Assembly: GCA_900155495.1 (NCBI GenBank)
Contig: FTLJ01000434.1
Location: 18,990-82,989 of the forward strand
Direction of reading: 5' to 3'
Length of the DNA: 64,000 nt
From: Porogramme epimiltina
Lineage: Eukaryota > Basidiomycota > Agaricomycetes > Polyporales > Polyporaceae
Shown here: positions 12,586 through 24,321 of the stretch, piece by piece
Layout of the letters: each line of letters opens with the position of its first letter
Position numbering within the stretch: position 1 is the first letter of the stretch
Translations under genes and position numbers: made by a program
The notes under the pieces: model-generated
The model's input: only the letters and a program-made list of their open reading frames with translations
What the model was told of the DNA's origin: nothing
Databases searched by the model: none

Positions 12586-13556
12586 ATGTCCTTGCCAGCA
12601 ATGACGTCCACCATCAGCCCCAGGAAGACTGCGACCCCAAACCTCTCCGTCCGCGTGGGTCGGCAGCGCAGCAGCAGCATCGTCAAGGTCGAGAAGCTCG
12701 ACGATGAGACCCAGGCAGACGTGCTCGACCAGGGTGTGTACGACAACCTCAACGCGGAGTGGGTGAACCGCAAAGGTACGCCATACATGTCCCGGCCGAG
12801 TAGTCGCCGCTGCTAACCCTGAGACGCTCTCCGACTAGGCGCATGGCTCATCCATCCCGTCCTCATTTTCGCCGGCAAGGTCGTCATTGACACCATCCCT
12901 GGCATGCGCCAGGAAGTAAGCTGGACACTGGTTAACCTCTTGTATCTAGGGGTAAGCGCACCCCACTGGCCTTGCGACGCGAAGCATGCTCCCTGACATG
13001 TGAATCTCTTCCCCAGTTCTCCTACCTGATGTTCCACTATGTCACTGGGATACCCTTCCACTCGGATCTACACGGGGGAGTATACGACAACCTCACGCTG
13101 TGGGAGCAGATCGACGAGGGTGCGCAGTACACCCCTGCAAAGAAATGGCTCTTCATCGTGCCCATAACATTGTGAGTTCCTGCCAAGCTCTCCGTGCCTT
13201 TCGTTCCCCGTCCCGACCGGCTTCCCGTTCCAGGTTCCTTGCTTCCACGCATTACACGCACTACGATCCCTGGCTCTTCGCCGTCAACCTCTCCGCCCTC
13301 GTCTTCGTTCTCATCCCCAAGCTCCCAATAGTAAGTCCCCGCTTCCGCCAGTGCGCGGCCCTACGGCACCCCGGACGCCCTTACTAATGCCCCACAGTTC
13401 CACCGCTACCGCGTGCGCTTCATGGTCCCCGACGACCCATCCGGCGTCGGCACCCCACTCACACCCTCCTTCCCCCCATCCGGCGCGTCGACCCCTACGC
13501 ACAGCAGCATGCCCATTCCCCCCATCAACATCAGCGAGGTGGACTCGAGGCTATGA
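12586..13556 (+). CDS. ORM1/ORMDL family protein, regulator of serine palmitoyltransferase
   Basis: ORM proteins are four-helix ER membrane subunits that inhibit serine palmitoyltransferase and so set the rate of sphingolipid synthesis. Five exons joined by short introns read NLNAEWVNRKG / AWLIHPVLIFAGKVVIDTIPG, QEVSWTLVNLLYLG / FSYLMFHYVTGIPFHSDLHG, GGVYDNLTLWEQIDEGAQYT / FLASTHYTHYDPWLFAVNLS / FHRYRVRFMVPDD. These match the strongly conserved ORM core (WEQID, STHYTHYD, LIPKLP, FHR). The N-terminal ~45 residues contain an RQRSSSI stretch, resembling the Ser cluster through which yeast Orm1/2 are controlled by phosphorylation. The C-terminal ~40 residues are a Ser/Pro tail. A second ATG lies five codons downstream (12601). 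Confidence 0.95.
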
Positions 13557-13930
13557 CCCGCATCTCACGCCCGCTCGCTTCTCCTTCCGTCCATTACTCA
13601 TACATCCACACACGCACCGTCCGTAGACGCGGTTAGCACATCCACGGGGCGCCCGACACGCTATGTATCCCGCCGCGCGTCCCGCGCTGGCCTCCCCCTC
13701 CATCTTCTTGTCGTTCACACTGTCGTCGCGCTACCAAGGTAATACAGGGCTCTCTCTGGCCATCCTAATACGCTTTCGCTGCACGCAATGATATACATCT
13801 ATGATCTATCCTTCTAATACGCTTCCGGAACCCGCTTCCGGGCACCGCCATCTGAGGCTGAGTACGGTCACCGCGCCGCGCCCCCTTAAATTTTGTCAAC
13901 ACCGTTTGCGTCCGCCTTCGTGTTCACGAA
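13557..13930. other. Convergent intergenic region ORM / MTD1
   Basis: 3' flanks of two convergent genes. AT-richer patches (13770-13830) fit polyadenylation regions. Nothing else is supported. Confidence 0.45.
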
Positions 13931-15513
13931 TCACGATGACGGCGCTGGCTCCAGGACCATTTGTCCGTACTGCTGCAGCCGCAGCCTGCGTGGCGTATCA
14001 GCATCCGGGCTCGGGCAGGGTGCGGCTGTAATGAGTGAGCACACGTACAAATTCCTCAGGAGCATCATGATCGTGACCTTCCCGATCGTGGGCAGGTAGA
14101 GCGACGCCTGGCCAGCCAGTCAAGTAAGGTCAGTAAGTCAGTCCGTACCCCGGGAACGCGCGTCCTCGGCCGACGGGCATGGGCTCCCGTCCCCGCGGGG
14201 CGGCGCGACGAAACAACCGCAGACGCACCTTCTCCCGGACGTCCGCCTCGAAGTTCTTGTCCGCCGCGACGTTGAGGCACACGCACCCGTCCTTGAGCGC
14301 CGCCGTGCGCACCTTGTACGCCGCGCTCGGCACCGCGGACACGACGACGTCCGAGAGCGCGAGGCACGCGTCGAGCGTGAGCGCGCACGGGTGCGCGACG
14401 TGCCGCGGGTGGTACTTGCGCGCCGCGGCGGACGCGCCGTCGCCCTGCGCCGCGGCCTGGGGGCGCTTCGTGTACTCCTGGATGGAGTCGATGTCGACGG
14501 AGAAGACGCGCGCGCCGTCGTTGGCGAGCAGCGCGGCGAGCGGGCGGCCGACGACCTCGGACCTGCGCGCCGCGTCGGTTGGTCAGCGTGTGGTAAATTA
14601 GGCGGCGGCGGGGAAGTTGGGGCGGGAAGAGTGCGGGACGCACCTGTTAATCACGGTGATGGTCTTGCCGTACGCGCGGTCGCCGTATGGGAGGAGCTTG
14701 TTGTACACGCCCACGAACTCGAGACACTTGACGATCGCGAGCGGGGTGCAGGGGAGGATGGACTTGACGTACCCCGGCGGAGGCTCGTCGTTGACTGCGG
14801 GCGGTGCATCCTGCGCGGAGGCGGATGGGAGCGAGGAAGCCAGCGCCTTGGGCTGGATGAAGCGAATGCTGGCGGAAAGAAGGATGAGGAAGGACGTCGA
14901 TTGGGGCAGGTGGATGGGCACAGAAAACATACTTGTGGTAGAGGTTGTAGTGGAACTTGAAATTAAGACCCTCTACATCCTTGAAGGGGGACACGATCTA
15001 CACATATGTGTCAGAGCAGTGCTCCGAGTCCGCGCAGGGTGCTAGCTCAACCTGCTGCAGGTAGTGGTCCTAGACGAGAGTTCATAAGTGGGATGGCACG
15101 CTTTTGGGAGGGAAACGCACTTGCTGAGCCCCGAAGATGGGGTAGTAGACCTATGACATCATCATTCGTCTTTCAGTAAAAGCCATATTGTCAGAGATGG
15201 AAGGGCGCACCATGATCCCGTCTACGCTGTTGTCCTCATTCGCCTCAATAATCGCCTCCTCTACTCCTTCGCCTGGCGCAAGTGACTCGTCTGCTGCAGC
15301 CCCTGTCTTGCGCAGGACGAACTCCACGCCAAGCGCGTCGCACTGCTTCTTCGTGAACTCCGCGTAGAACTTGCTGGGCGCAGAGCTGGTGGCGAGGATG
15401 CCGACCAATTTCGGGGGACGGGGCGCCGAAGCGAGAGTAGACTTGATCTCGACGCGGAAGGTCTCCGCTATTAAGTCCGCCTTGAGCAAGACGCCTTTGC
15501 CTTCTGCTGTCAT
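13931..15513 (-). CDS. MTD1: NAD-dependent 5,10-methylenetetrahydrofolate dehydrogenase
   Basis: Cytosolic enzyme that oxidises 5,10-methylene-THF to methenyl-THF with NAD+ in one-carbon metabolism. From the ATG at 15513 the exons give GVLLKADLIAETFRVEIKST, SKFYAEFTKKQCDALGVEFV, EANEDNSVDGIMV / VYYPIFGAQQ / an 18-nt micro-exon DHYLQQ (15052-15069) / IVSPFKDVEGLNFKFHYNLY / KSILPCTPLAIVKCLEFVGV, YGKTITVINR / SEVVGRPLAALLANDGARVF / VVVSAVPSAAYKV / ASLYLPTIGKVTIMMLLRNL. The SILPCTP and SEVVGRPLAALLANDGA motifs are diagnostic of the Mtd1 branch. The stop at 13931 follows directly from this frame, adding ~30 unconserved residues; a further small intron near 14050 is possible, so the exact C-terminus is uncertain. 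A GTCACATGA site lies ~140 bases upstream of the start. Confidence 0.9.
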
Positions 15514-16207
15514 GGTGTAGAATCCGGGTTTGCCTGTCGAACGGAACTAGCAAAAGGAAGAGGAGGCCACAGTCGCTGTGGCGTAGAACTCAAGAGAACT
15601 GTATCCAAGTGGAGCTGACTCGGAATCGATTGGTGCAAAAAATCGCGGTCACATGATTTGGACGCGCCCTCATATATCTAGCCGACGCGCGACAGCTTAG
15701 AGTCACTGTTTCCCTTTCCTACTATAAGCACAGCGAGAGCTCAAAGCAGCCCAGTACATGAGCCCCCCAAAGGAGCTTATGAAGCAAAAAGTTGTCATAG
15801 AATGCCATACTGTATCCTGGACCTTACCTAGTAAGCACCCGGTATTAGGACATGCAGCCCACTCCCCGTGCCCTAAGCGAGCTTACCTGCAGACCGAGCA
15901 ATATACAGAATCTTGATGCGCGCTCGTCACTGTACTCCCAGGCAATTGGCGGTAGAGGGTGGTACAAGTAACAATCCCCTCGCCTTTTACTAGGGGATTC
16001 CGTGTTCCACCCTTACCTCAATGCTGCCATGCGAATTTTTCAGACCACCTGAACCTTGTGTTCTGACCTGACGTCGTATCTCTTTTGCTTTTTGGCTCAC
16101 CCCTATTCACACTCCTTGTATACATGTCAAGTTCACGCAAAGAAGAAATCCAAACCCTGGCAGTCCATTTCCATCGACCTAGATGATACAGTACATCACA
16201 GCACGAG
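15514..16207. other. Intergenic region between MTD1 promoter and F-box gene 3' end
   Basis: Holds the MTD1 promoter (with a Cbf1-like GTCACATGA at ~15648-15656) and the 3' flank of the F-box gene. The sequence is less GC-rich than its neighbours. No coding region is supported. Confidence 0.45.
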
Positions 16208-17443
16208 CTACCACTCCACGTCCTTCGGCCGTTCCAACGGCCCCTCAATCTCCGACTCCTCCATCTCAGACCCGACCCAGCACCCCTGCGCGCCGCGCAT
16301 CCTGCCGAGCCAGTCCTCGCGCAACCGCGCGCCCCAGCTCGGCTTGCGCATCCAGCTGCGCTCGAGCACGACCATGCGCATGCCCTCGACGCGCTTGCAC
16401 GTCCGCTCGAGCTCGCGCAGGAGCCCGAGCAGCGCCGTCCAGCTCGCGGCGGCCTCCGGCCCCGCCTCCGCGTCGAAGCGCGGCTGCACCGCCGAGATCA
16501 CGACGAAGCGCAGGTGCGGGAACGTCGCGTCGCGCGGGACGAGCGCGCCCGTCCCCACGCCCACGCCCGGGCGCAGGGGCGAGGGTGCGGAGGCTGACGC
16601 GGGCGCGGATCCCGCGCCGGCGCCGTCGCCCGGTGGGCACACCGCCGCGCTTGAGAGGCGCAGGCGCTCGCGCAGGGGCAGCGGAGCGGGGAGGCCGAGC
16701 ATCTCGGCAAGCTTAGCTGGCAGTGCGGTTTCGGTGTAGGTGACGCCGGAGAGGCGGAGGTGGGTCAGGGAGGATGACGCGAAGGCGGGGAGGCGGGCGA
16801 GGATGTGACGGAAGGTTATGTCCGTGTCCGTGAGGATGACATGGAGCCTGCGGAGGGACGGGCAGAGCGGCTGTGGTGGAGGGCCGCCGGAGGGTGCAGG
16901 AGGGCAGAGGCGGCCGGGGGGCGCGATGAGTGGATGGTTCCAGACGCTGAGCTCGCGCAGCTTTGGAAAGGTCTGCGCGAACGGGCGGAATGGGATGGCC
17001 GGGGTATGAACCATGTAGAGGGTGCGCATATAGTCCGCCGCCAGATAGAATAGCGACTGCGCGATGTCAGCACAGAACGCGGGCTGGTCGGCGACCATTC
17101 CGGGTCGGTGGGTTGACATGCCCGCGAGGGACTGGAATGCCCGGGGCACGTTGTCCGTGTGGTGCGATGGCTCCAAGAGAAGGTGCCGGAGCTTGCATTC
17201 TCTGGGATATGCGTGGAGGGAGACAAGGAATCGTATAAGCGTGGTGGTCGACCTGAACTCGAGGGAGTGGAATGTGCAGTCGATGGACTGGTCGTGGAAA
17301 TATCTAGATGTGCGGGAGAGCGCCCTACCGGTGGCACCGCCATCGGAGCAGGCATACGACAGGATTTCTTGCCAGATTTCAGGAGGAATACGCTCGAGTC
17401 TCGCGACCATTGAACGAAGGAATGCGACTACATAGATGTCCAT
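16208..17443 (-). CDS. F-box domain protein with degenerate leucine-rich repeats
   Basis: A single-exon 411-residue protein. An F-box lies at residues ~13-55 (ARLERIPPEIWQEILSYACS, then LSRTSRYFHDQSIDCTFHSL), followed by weak LRR-like segments (FPKLRELSVWNHPLI, LRRLHVILTDTDITFRHILA, SSLTHLRLSGVTY). Agaricomycetes carry large families of this type, inferred to be substrate adaptors of SCF ubiquitin ligases; the substrate is unknown. A start at the second Met (MVARLERIPPE) is also plausible. The 5' leader appears to contain a small intron (donor AG|gtaagg near 17499, acceptor near 17455). The middle of the gene (16380-16720) is extremely GC-rich. Confidence 0.8.
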   Translation of the reverse strand: MDIYVVAFLRSMVARLERIPPEIWQEILSYACSDGGATGRALSRTSRYFHDQSIDCTFHSLEFRSTTTLIRFLVSLHAYPRECKLRHLLLEPSHHTDNVPRAFQSLAGMSTHRPGMVADQPAFCADIAQSLFYLAADYMRTLYMVHTPAIPFRPFAQTFPKLRELSVWNHPLIAPPGRLCPPAPSGGPPPQPLCPSLRRLHVILTDTDITFRHILARLPAFASSSLTHLRLSGVTYTETALPAKLAEMLGLPAPLPLRERLRLSSAAVCPPGDGAGAGSAPASASAPSPLRPGVGVGTGALVPRDATFPHLRFVVISAVQPRFDAEAGPEAAASWTALLGLLRELERTCKRVEGMRMVVLERSWMRKPSWGARLREDWLGRMRGAQGCWVGSEMEESEIEGPLERPKDVEW

Positions 17444-18102
17444 CAGTAAATCTAATGGAAATCATACGGAGCTTAGACAATATTGCCGAGCCCTTACCTA
17501 GCTAGTCGTGGTTGAGGGTGAAGCTGCAGGTGCACGCACCGCTACGGGACAGGAGGCGGCAGTCCAGGGTATACACCGGATCCGAAGCGCCTCGGTCCGA
17601 TCTGAACACAAACGGGCGTATTTGTGAGGAGGCTGGACGTGCTGGCCCACACAGGCGTATCTGGCCACACGCGGTGCGCGAAGCCCTTATAGTCCGGAAG
17701 TTGCTATGCGGAATGGTCCGGGATGGTGGGTATGACCTTCTTGAGCCGCGAGGCTGGGAAACGAGGTCAGAAGGCTATCTGCGCGTGGAGGGTGTTCGAC
17801 GTACGCGGGCACATGGTGGGACACTCTCCGAGTGGCTTGCCAGGAGACTATCCCCTTCCCGGCTCGGAACTCTACACAGGTCGAATCATAGCTTACCGCG
17901 TCATTATTGCACGTGCACCTTGACCACCCCATCAATCAACTGGCGGTCTAGACTCGCCCTGTCACCTCCGAACTTAACTTCATGCACTCACACGTCGAAG
18001 CTACGATGCCTACCCTAGTACATGCCCACACGTACACTAGTCATTGGCAGCGACTGGCTCCTTCAATACACTGTACACTATATTTCCCTCCGCCTCCAGG
18101 AT
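17444..18102. other. F-box gene promoter and AKR 3' flank
   Basis: No protein-like frame is supported on either strand. It contains the putative 5' leader intron of the F-box gene and, at the right, the 3' flank of the aldo/keto reductase. Confidence 0.4.
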
Positions 18103-19829
18103 CTACATGTGCCCGGCGATCACCCTAGGCTGATATGGCACCTCAAGGTATTTGATTTCTTCATCCGTCAGCTGAACACTCAGACCACCTACCCCCTCCA
18201 GGTCAGCAATCAAACATCCTGAGAGACACAAGAGAGGTTCTCACCAAGGATATCCTCCAAATTGGACAGGCTTGTCGTCCCAACAATTGGGGCGGTAATA
18301 TGAGGTTTAGAGAGACACCACGCCACGGCGATCTGAGCCATGCTAACACCCTTCTTCTTCGAGAGTTCCTCGACGCTGTTCAATGTGAGACTATAGCAAT
18401 GGATACACCATCGAATGCACTAACCGGTTCACAATGTCCGGCGTGGCATTGTCCTTGTACCGCCCGATGAACCTATAAATCATTCGTCAACGTTAGGACC
18501 TGTCTGCAAAGAGCTTTCGTAGTCACCAGTCAGTTTTCCCCCGCTTCGAAGCAGCGTCAACGGGTCGCGTGAGCAGGCCGCGCGCAAGTGGCGACCATGG
18601 GATGCAGCCGACGCCGAAGAGCTTGAGCGTGGGGAACATCTCGCGTTCTTCCTCACGGTATACGAGGTTGTAGTGGTTCTGCATTGAGACGAAGGGGGTG
18701 AGGTTGTGCGAGATCGCGTAGTCTGGCGTGTATCAGTGCCAATGAGAGGTGTTTTTTTGTGAGATTGGAAGGGATTCGCTCACTCTGCATCTGTTGGACT
18801 GCAAGTAGAGTGTCAAAGTCATGGTCGGCGAGTGATGATTTCGCTCAACTTACACTGGTACGCATAGCAAGAGCTCATCCCGATGTAGCGCACGTAACCC
18901 GCTTTGACGATGTCGTGAAGAGCTTGCATCTAAAACAAGTGTCAGCTCAGGTTGTAAGTGTCAGCTTAGACCAGCGATACTCACAGTCTCTTCGATTGGC
19001 GTCCCGTAGTCAAACCGATGACCTGTTAGATTCGCCGAGGGTCAATTACATTCAGCGAGTGAGATTATGCTATAGAGCGCACATTGAAGGACATCGATAT
19101 AATCAAGCTGGAGGCGCTTCAAGCTTGCCTTGACCCCGTCAAAGATGTGCTGTAGACGAGCAAGAGTGGGCGTCAGAAAAGGAGGGTATATTGAATGGCA
19201 TCCAATCAACTTTATACCTTACGGTTGAGACCGTGCTGGTTGATAATTCCCACATCCTCAGGCTTCAATCCTTTGGCGATGAGGTTTACGGAGGGATCTG
19301 ATGGAACAGGGTTGTAAACCTAGTGGAAGTCAGTAAACATGGCGTGTGTGTCCATTTAGTGGCACTTGGGGGCTCTAATTTACCTTTGTCATGATGACCA
19401 GCTCATCACGGGGGAGATTGAGTTTCTTGATGGCATTGCCAAGGACAACCTCGGACATCCCGTTGGAATAAGTCTACGGAAATGTTAGAACGTGCCCCAT
19501 CGGAAGATGCGCATCCACTGACGTCAGCAGTGTCGAATGTAGTGATTCCATGGTCAAAGCTGTAGGTCACATCGTAATGTGAGTACTCTAGTGGTCATGC
19601 ATGTTGAAATGTCTCTCACGTACGCATATTTGATATGCTTTGTGGCCTCCTCTTCCTCGAGGACCCAGTCCTGCCAAGCGGAGCTGCCGTATTGCATGGT
19701 TCCCAAAATGATCTTCGAGACCTTGAGTCCCGAGTTTCCGAGCCTCACTATATGCCCCATCGCCAGTGTTAAGACCAATTTCCCGAAGCGAACACATCGA
19801 TACGTACCGTATGGCATCTTGACCGACAT
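18103..19829 (-). CDS. Aldo/keto reductase
   Basis: NADPH-dependent oxidoreductase of the (beta/alpha)8 AKR superfamily, similar to fungal versiconal-hemiacetal-acetate reductase-like AKRs. Reading from ATG 19829, exons give [40 protein letters not shown], then [119 protein letters not shown], and [15 protein letters not shown]. The catalytic Lys (IMTK) and His (QCHR) are directly visible. It is broken into many small exons by ~50-nt introns. A TATA box lies ~100 bases upstream. The substrate cannot be inferred, and no biosynthetic cluster surrounds it. Confidence 0.9.
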
Positions 19830-19929
19830 GTTGCTTAAGTAGCTTGTGGTAGTGTTACGCGCTTGAATTTGAGGTGAATGTTGGGAGTAGCAGACTCGGA
19901 GCAGCTGGGTGGAGTTGGTCGATAACGCG

Positions 19930-19940
19930 AATATATATAC
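19930..19940 (-). promoter_or_regulatory. TATA box of the aldo/keto reductase gene
   Basis: On the minus strand the sequence reads GTATATATAT, about 100 bases upstream of the start codon at 19829. A TATA box suggests regulated rather than constitutive expression. Confidence 0.5.
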
Positions 19941-21208
19941 GGACGGCCTGGGAACGGGCCCCATGATGTCTGTAACTTCTCGCGTGAATCATCGGCTGCC
20001 AGCCAACCCGCGTCCGACCGTCTGCGAACTAGACTGCAAAACTTCAATCTGGCGCACGCCTTGGACCAAGACCCACTCCCGGGCCGTCATTGTAGCGCAT
20101 TTTCTGACTAAAGGCATGTGCTTATAGTGCGCCCGGGGTTCTGAGTGGGTATGGCGCGCGCGCTGTAGTGAGCTTAACTTTGGGAGTCGCTCCCCGATCG
20201 AGGTGATCCATCGCCACCCATTTCGGCATATTTAAATACCATTTATTGCTAGGCGCGTCGGGCTTTGGCCGCCCCCAGGTAAGTAGGTCAGCTGTGCGCA
20301 CTGCCTGGTATAACGCCTGCGGAGGATGCAGGCTTCTGTATCAGCTCCGCACGGCTTCTTTTTCCCTGGCTGGAAATGTCAATATGCATTCAGCTCGGCC
20401 TGCACGGACCTGTTTGCGGATTGTCTTGGGCCGTGCACAGGGCTCCCAGGACACGCGTTTTTGAGACATAAGAACCTTGATTGTGAGGGACAGAATGTGT
20501 GGAAAGGAAGGAACGGACAGTAAAACGTTGGGAGTCAAGGCTCTTTGAACTTCACTGATAGTCTGATACGTGTTTCAACAACGAGCGTCTCTTTATTTGA
20601 CACGTGGCGGCGCTCCTTCCAACAACTCATGACGTCCGTACGGCCGTTGGAACACTCGAACCATATCGTCGTCCGGGCTTGTAGGGAGAGAGGGATCGTA
20701 AGGGGAGGGGCTCAAGAAAGACGATTAGTTCAATGTACATATATCCGGACAACATCTAAGTAAAAACCGTGTGTAGTACAGGTCTATTCATTCGATCAAC
20801 ACGGAGGGACAGGCCTTTCAGCTTCCCCCAACGGGTACGTCACGAAAGCGGGATGCAAGGACGAGAATTTTTCAGAATGTCAGGGAATATCGGTAGCCTG
20901 GGTCTTCGCCGCTTCCGCCTCAGCGAATTTACTTCTTCGCTTGGTTGCGCCGGTGTAGTTCAGGAGACAAGAGTGGGTTGCTAGGGAAACAGCCAAGAAA
21001 TTGAGAAGTTGAGTTGATGGGTTTGAGGGGAGGAGCGCGTGGTTACTCCTTCCGCTACCACGCTGATGAGTTGTCAAAGCCGGGGTATCAAGTTTCGAGA
21101 AGAATATAGAGGCGCCGAACGGGGAGGTTTCGCTCTGGGAAGCAGTAGAGGCGTCGAGTACGTTAGGCACCCGTCAGCCGTGAAGGCGGCAGTACCGTGG
21201 TAGACGGC
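19941..21208. other. Gene-poor interval
   Basis: About 1.3 kb without a supportable gene. There is an A/T-rich TATTTAAATA at 20229-20239 but no convincing ORF follows it on either strand. The 20880-21170 stretch is open on the minus strand without conserved motifs or splice signals and may be the 3' untranslated region of the orphan gene to the right. Confidence 0.35.
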
Positions 21209-22312
21209 TCAGCAGCTGCTGACTAGAGGGTCGTTGTGGTGGTAGCCATTGGCGGTGAGTGGATCAATCTTGAAGGGATAGTGTTTGCAGTCTTCGAGCG
21301 GCTCCACGGTGTCGCATAGACCGTCGTCACTCAGGTAGTCTTCGAGGTCCTCTTCGTCAGTGTCTTCTTCAGAATCGTCCTCCGATTCGGTGTCTTCCGT
21401 ATCCATAGCCTCTAGGAGAACTGTACGAGGGTCTTTCACCCACCACCGAGTAGCGCCCACACCAACGACGTTGTCCTCCAAATACGCTGCAGCAATCGGA
21501 GAATCCCAGTTCCACGACGAGTCCCAGCGCGATGCAGAGAGACAGTACTTGGTTCTGGACGCGCATATATCCACTCCGACGAAGCGAAGACCGTCTTTGT
21601 CCTTGAAAGTGAATGTGGTCGAGGCATGAGTGGGCGGGAGGAGCTCAATAATGAGCTCGAGATGCCGGATGCGAGAGGTTGAGGCTCCCTTGAAGAGTGT
21701 ATCGACGCGCATGAGGAGTCTGTCATCGCTTGTAATGATGGGTTCATAGGTATTCCATCCCAGTAAACCATGGTGGTGGGCAAGGATGTCGCCAATAACA
21801 TGAATGTCGCCCAGAGAGACTATAGTCGAGGTGGGTTCGGTGCTATTGTCGATGGTATCGCATTCTCCGGTGGGCGTGTTGGGAGTCGATTGTGTAGGGA
21901 GACAACAGGAAGCATCAAGAGGAATGTCGTGGTGGAAGCTTCCCCGGCGTACTGAAACGTTATGTGTGAAGGGCCAAAGCGAGCACAGGGCAAGTCCCTT
22001 GTCCTGTTGTTCTGTTTCAGCATATACGAAGTTCTATCGAGTGAGCTTGGTCATACTCACCCCAGCAGGCCTTGAAGAGGGAGTCACCAGACAGAGGAAT
22101 TCGCGCCTGATTAAAGGGACACATGCCCAGTATAACGTAAGAGCAAGGGTGGACAGGATAACATTTACGAAAGCTAGGTTAGACAGAGAGGTTTTGTATG
22201 GCGTAAAATCCAAAGGGTATCGCAGAGTATCATCGTCGGCGAAAAGCATGTCGACCAAAGATATCCTGAGGGACCTGGAAACGAGCGCGAGTGTAACATG
22301 TTCGGCCAGCAT
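21209..22312 (-). CDS. Orphan fungal protein with acidic C-terminal region
   Basis: I do not recognise this family. The best-supported part is a continuous frame from about 21955 down to the stop at 21209: VSLGDIHVIGDILAHHHGLL, YEPIITSDDRLLMRVDTLFK, GLRFVGVDICASRTKYCLSA, AAAYLEDNVVGVGATRWWVK, followed by an Asp/Glu/Ser-rich acidic run (~20 residues) and a short globular end. A candidate first exon starts at ATG 22312 (MLAEHVTLALVSRSLRISLV) and includes a hydrophobic stretch (NVILSTLALTLYWACVPLI). It ends at a good donor (gtgagt, ~22055), but the phase to the next acceptor does not close cleanly, so the 5' model is uncertain. Confidence 0.45.
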
Positions 22313-22774
22313 GACTGTTAAGTGGTCGCATGCACCGAGGCCAAGCCGGTGGTGAGGGAAAAGACAAGGGGTTTAAGGGCTGCGACTTTGGCGGGAGGTG
22401 GTTGATCGGAAGCAAGGTGAGTCGATCGCATTGTGGGGGACATCGTGAAGAGAAGTATCATTTCGGCCTGCAATATAGGGCAGCGAGTGTAAGTGTTATT
22501 CTAGCATGTGGTCCAGCGTCCCTTAATGCATAAACACAAACGTGAATCTACTGGCAGGTAGGAAGTATAGTCGTCTTGGTTTGCGCGCTGGAGAAGACTT
22601 GCTCACTGGAGGCCAGCGCCTGGTTTGGTTCGGAGCTGGAACGACGGGTGGCTGCCACCGACGCGTTTGCATTCGCGCTCGTCACGTTCCCTCTCGCGTC
22701 GAGGCCTCCGTCTCCGCCACCGTCCCCCCTCGCCGCTCGTCGTCCCTGCCGTCGCCTTCGCTCATCCCCTCAAC
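22313..22774. promoter_or_regulatory. Divergent promoter region orphan gene / SNRNP40
   Basis: About 460 bases between divergent starts. The part next to SNRNP40 (22680-22770) is strongly CT-rich. No TATA box was noticed. Confidence 0.4.
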
Positions 22775-24180
22775 ATGTCAAAACGAGGCGCATCCCCTCC
22801 CCCCGGCGGTGTACTCATCAAGAGGGCCCGTTCAGGTTCCCCCGCCCCGAATACGCAAATTGCCATTTCCTCTTCCAACGATGAGAGACAACAAGCCCTC
22901 ATTCGCACCGTTAAGCGGACGAGTAGCCTGGAGGCACCCATCATCAGTCTCTCCGGGTCGCATGGGGTGCGTATACTCCTCTACACCATGTACTTTACTC
23001 ACCGAGGTGCTTTCAGGGAGAAATCCTGAGTTGTAGATTCGATCCCAGCGGCCAGAACATTGCTGCGTGCTCGTCGGATCGTAGTGTCTGTGAGTCCTTG
23101 CGTTCATATCTACTCCCTATAGTCCCATGTGCTAGGCCATAATCCTAATACCCCATCCCTATAGCCCTATGGCGTACCTACTCCCCAAACACCAACTACG
23201 GTCTCATTGCCAATATCCACAAAGCCCCCATACTTGACCTACAGTGGTCGCTTGCGTCCCAGCTCATGTACACCGTCTCTGCAGACCACACCCTCAGTGT
23301 CACGGACCTCACGACCGGCCAGCGTGTGCGTAAACTCCACGCCCACCGCGGTATCATTAATTCCCTGGACAGAACACTCGCAGGCGGCGCCGGGGTCGAG
23401 CTTGTCGCTACTGGCGGGGACGACGGCACGATCCGCATCTGGGAGGGCGGGGATGAGGGGCCGAAGAACCCGGTGAGCGTGTACGAGCTGGGCTGCCCCA
23501 TAACCTCTGTATGCTGGAGTGCAGACGGCGCGAGCATATACGCGGGTGCGTTGGACAACGAGATCCACGTGAGTGACCACGGTTCCATCACCTTGTGTGC
23601 GATTTTTGACCATGTCCGGTCCTAATTCTAGGTTATCGACTTCCGCAAAAATCAGGAGGTGTACACCCTGATGGGCCACACGGACACCCCGACGTCCCTC
23701 TCTCTCTCCCCGAATGGGGCCTACCTCCTTTCCCCCTCCTTCTCGTCCCAGACGATCATCCATGACGTCCGCCCCTTCTCCCCCTCACCCTCGCGGATAC
23801 ACCGCGTTCTCACGGGTGCCCCTGCCGGCTTCGAAAACACGCTCCTGCGAGGCGCGTGGAGCAAGGACGACGATGGACGACGAGTGGGTGTGGGTGGTGC
23901 GGACCGGACGGTGTGCATATGGGACGTGGAGAGCGGAAAGGTGTTGTACAAGGTGTGTAGCACTCCACGGACCTTTGTGGGCCCGGGCTAACTTTCTTAT
24001 AGCTGCCTGGGCATAAGGGTACTGTAACCGCTGTAGACTTCCACCCGAAGGAGCCTATCAGTAAGTGGCCATCCCATGGTCATCCCATTCAGTGACTCAT
24101 GTTGTCGTTCTATAGTCTTGACTGGCAGCAAAGATGCAACGATGCTTTTGGGGGAGATCGAACCCACTATTGGGGTGTAA
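22775..24180 (+). CDS. U5 snRNP 40 kDa WD40 protein (SNRNP40/Spf38 orthologue)
   Basis: A seven-bladed WD40 protein of the U5 snRNP that contacts Prp8 in the spliceosome. After a basic N-terminus (MSKRGASPPPG, VLIKRARSG), repeats are visible in order: LSGSH-GEILSCRFDPSG, SLWRTYSP, HKAPILDLQWSLASQLMYTV, HRGIINSL with VATGGDDGTIRIWEGG, ITSVCWSADGASIYAGALDN, VIDFRKNQEVYTLMGHTDTP, NTLLRGAWSKDD with GGADRTVCIWDVESGKVLYK, and LPGHKGTVTAVDFHPKEPII. The final YKLPGHKGTV...GEIEP matches SNRNP40 rather than generic WD proteins. Six short introns have canonical ends. The 3' end lies only ~140 bases from the convergent Arb1-like gene. Confidence 0.9.
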
Positions 24181-24321
24181 TTATTGTGATGATATTGCAT
24201 GCGTTTTCTTGCCGTGATTTGGTGCCGTCGGATACGGCAACTTGATCCAAGAAAGTCAAGACGGGGACTAGAATACAGGGAGGACTACTTCAAGCACGAC
24301 CACTACGCTATGACAAGATGC

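Noticed and set aside
20880..21170. Minus-strand 97-residue frame
   Set aside because: No motif, no splice context, no promoter; more likely 3' flank of the orphan gene.
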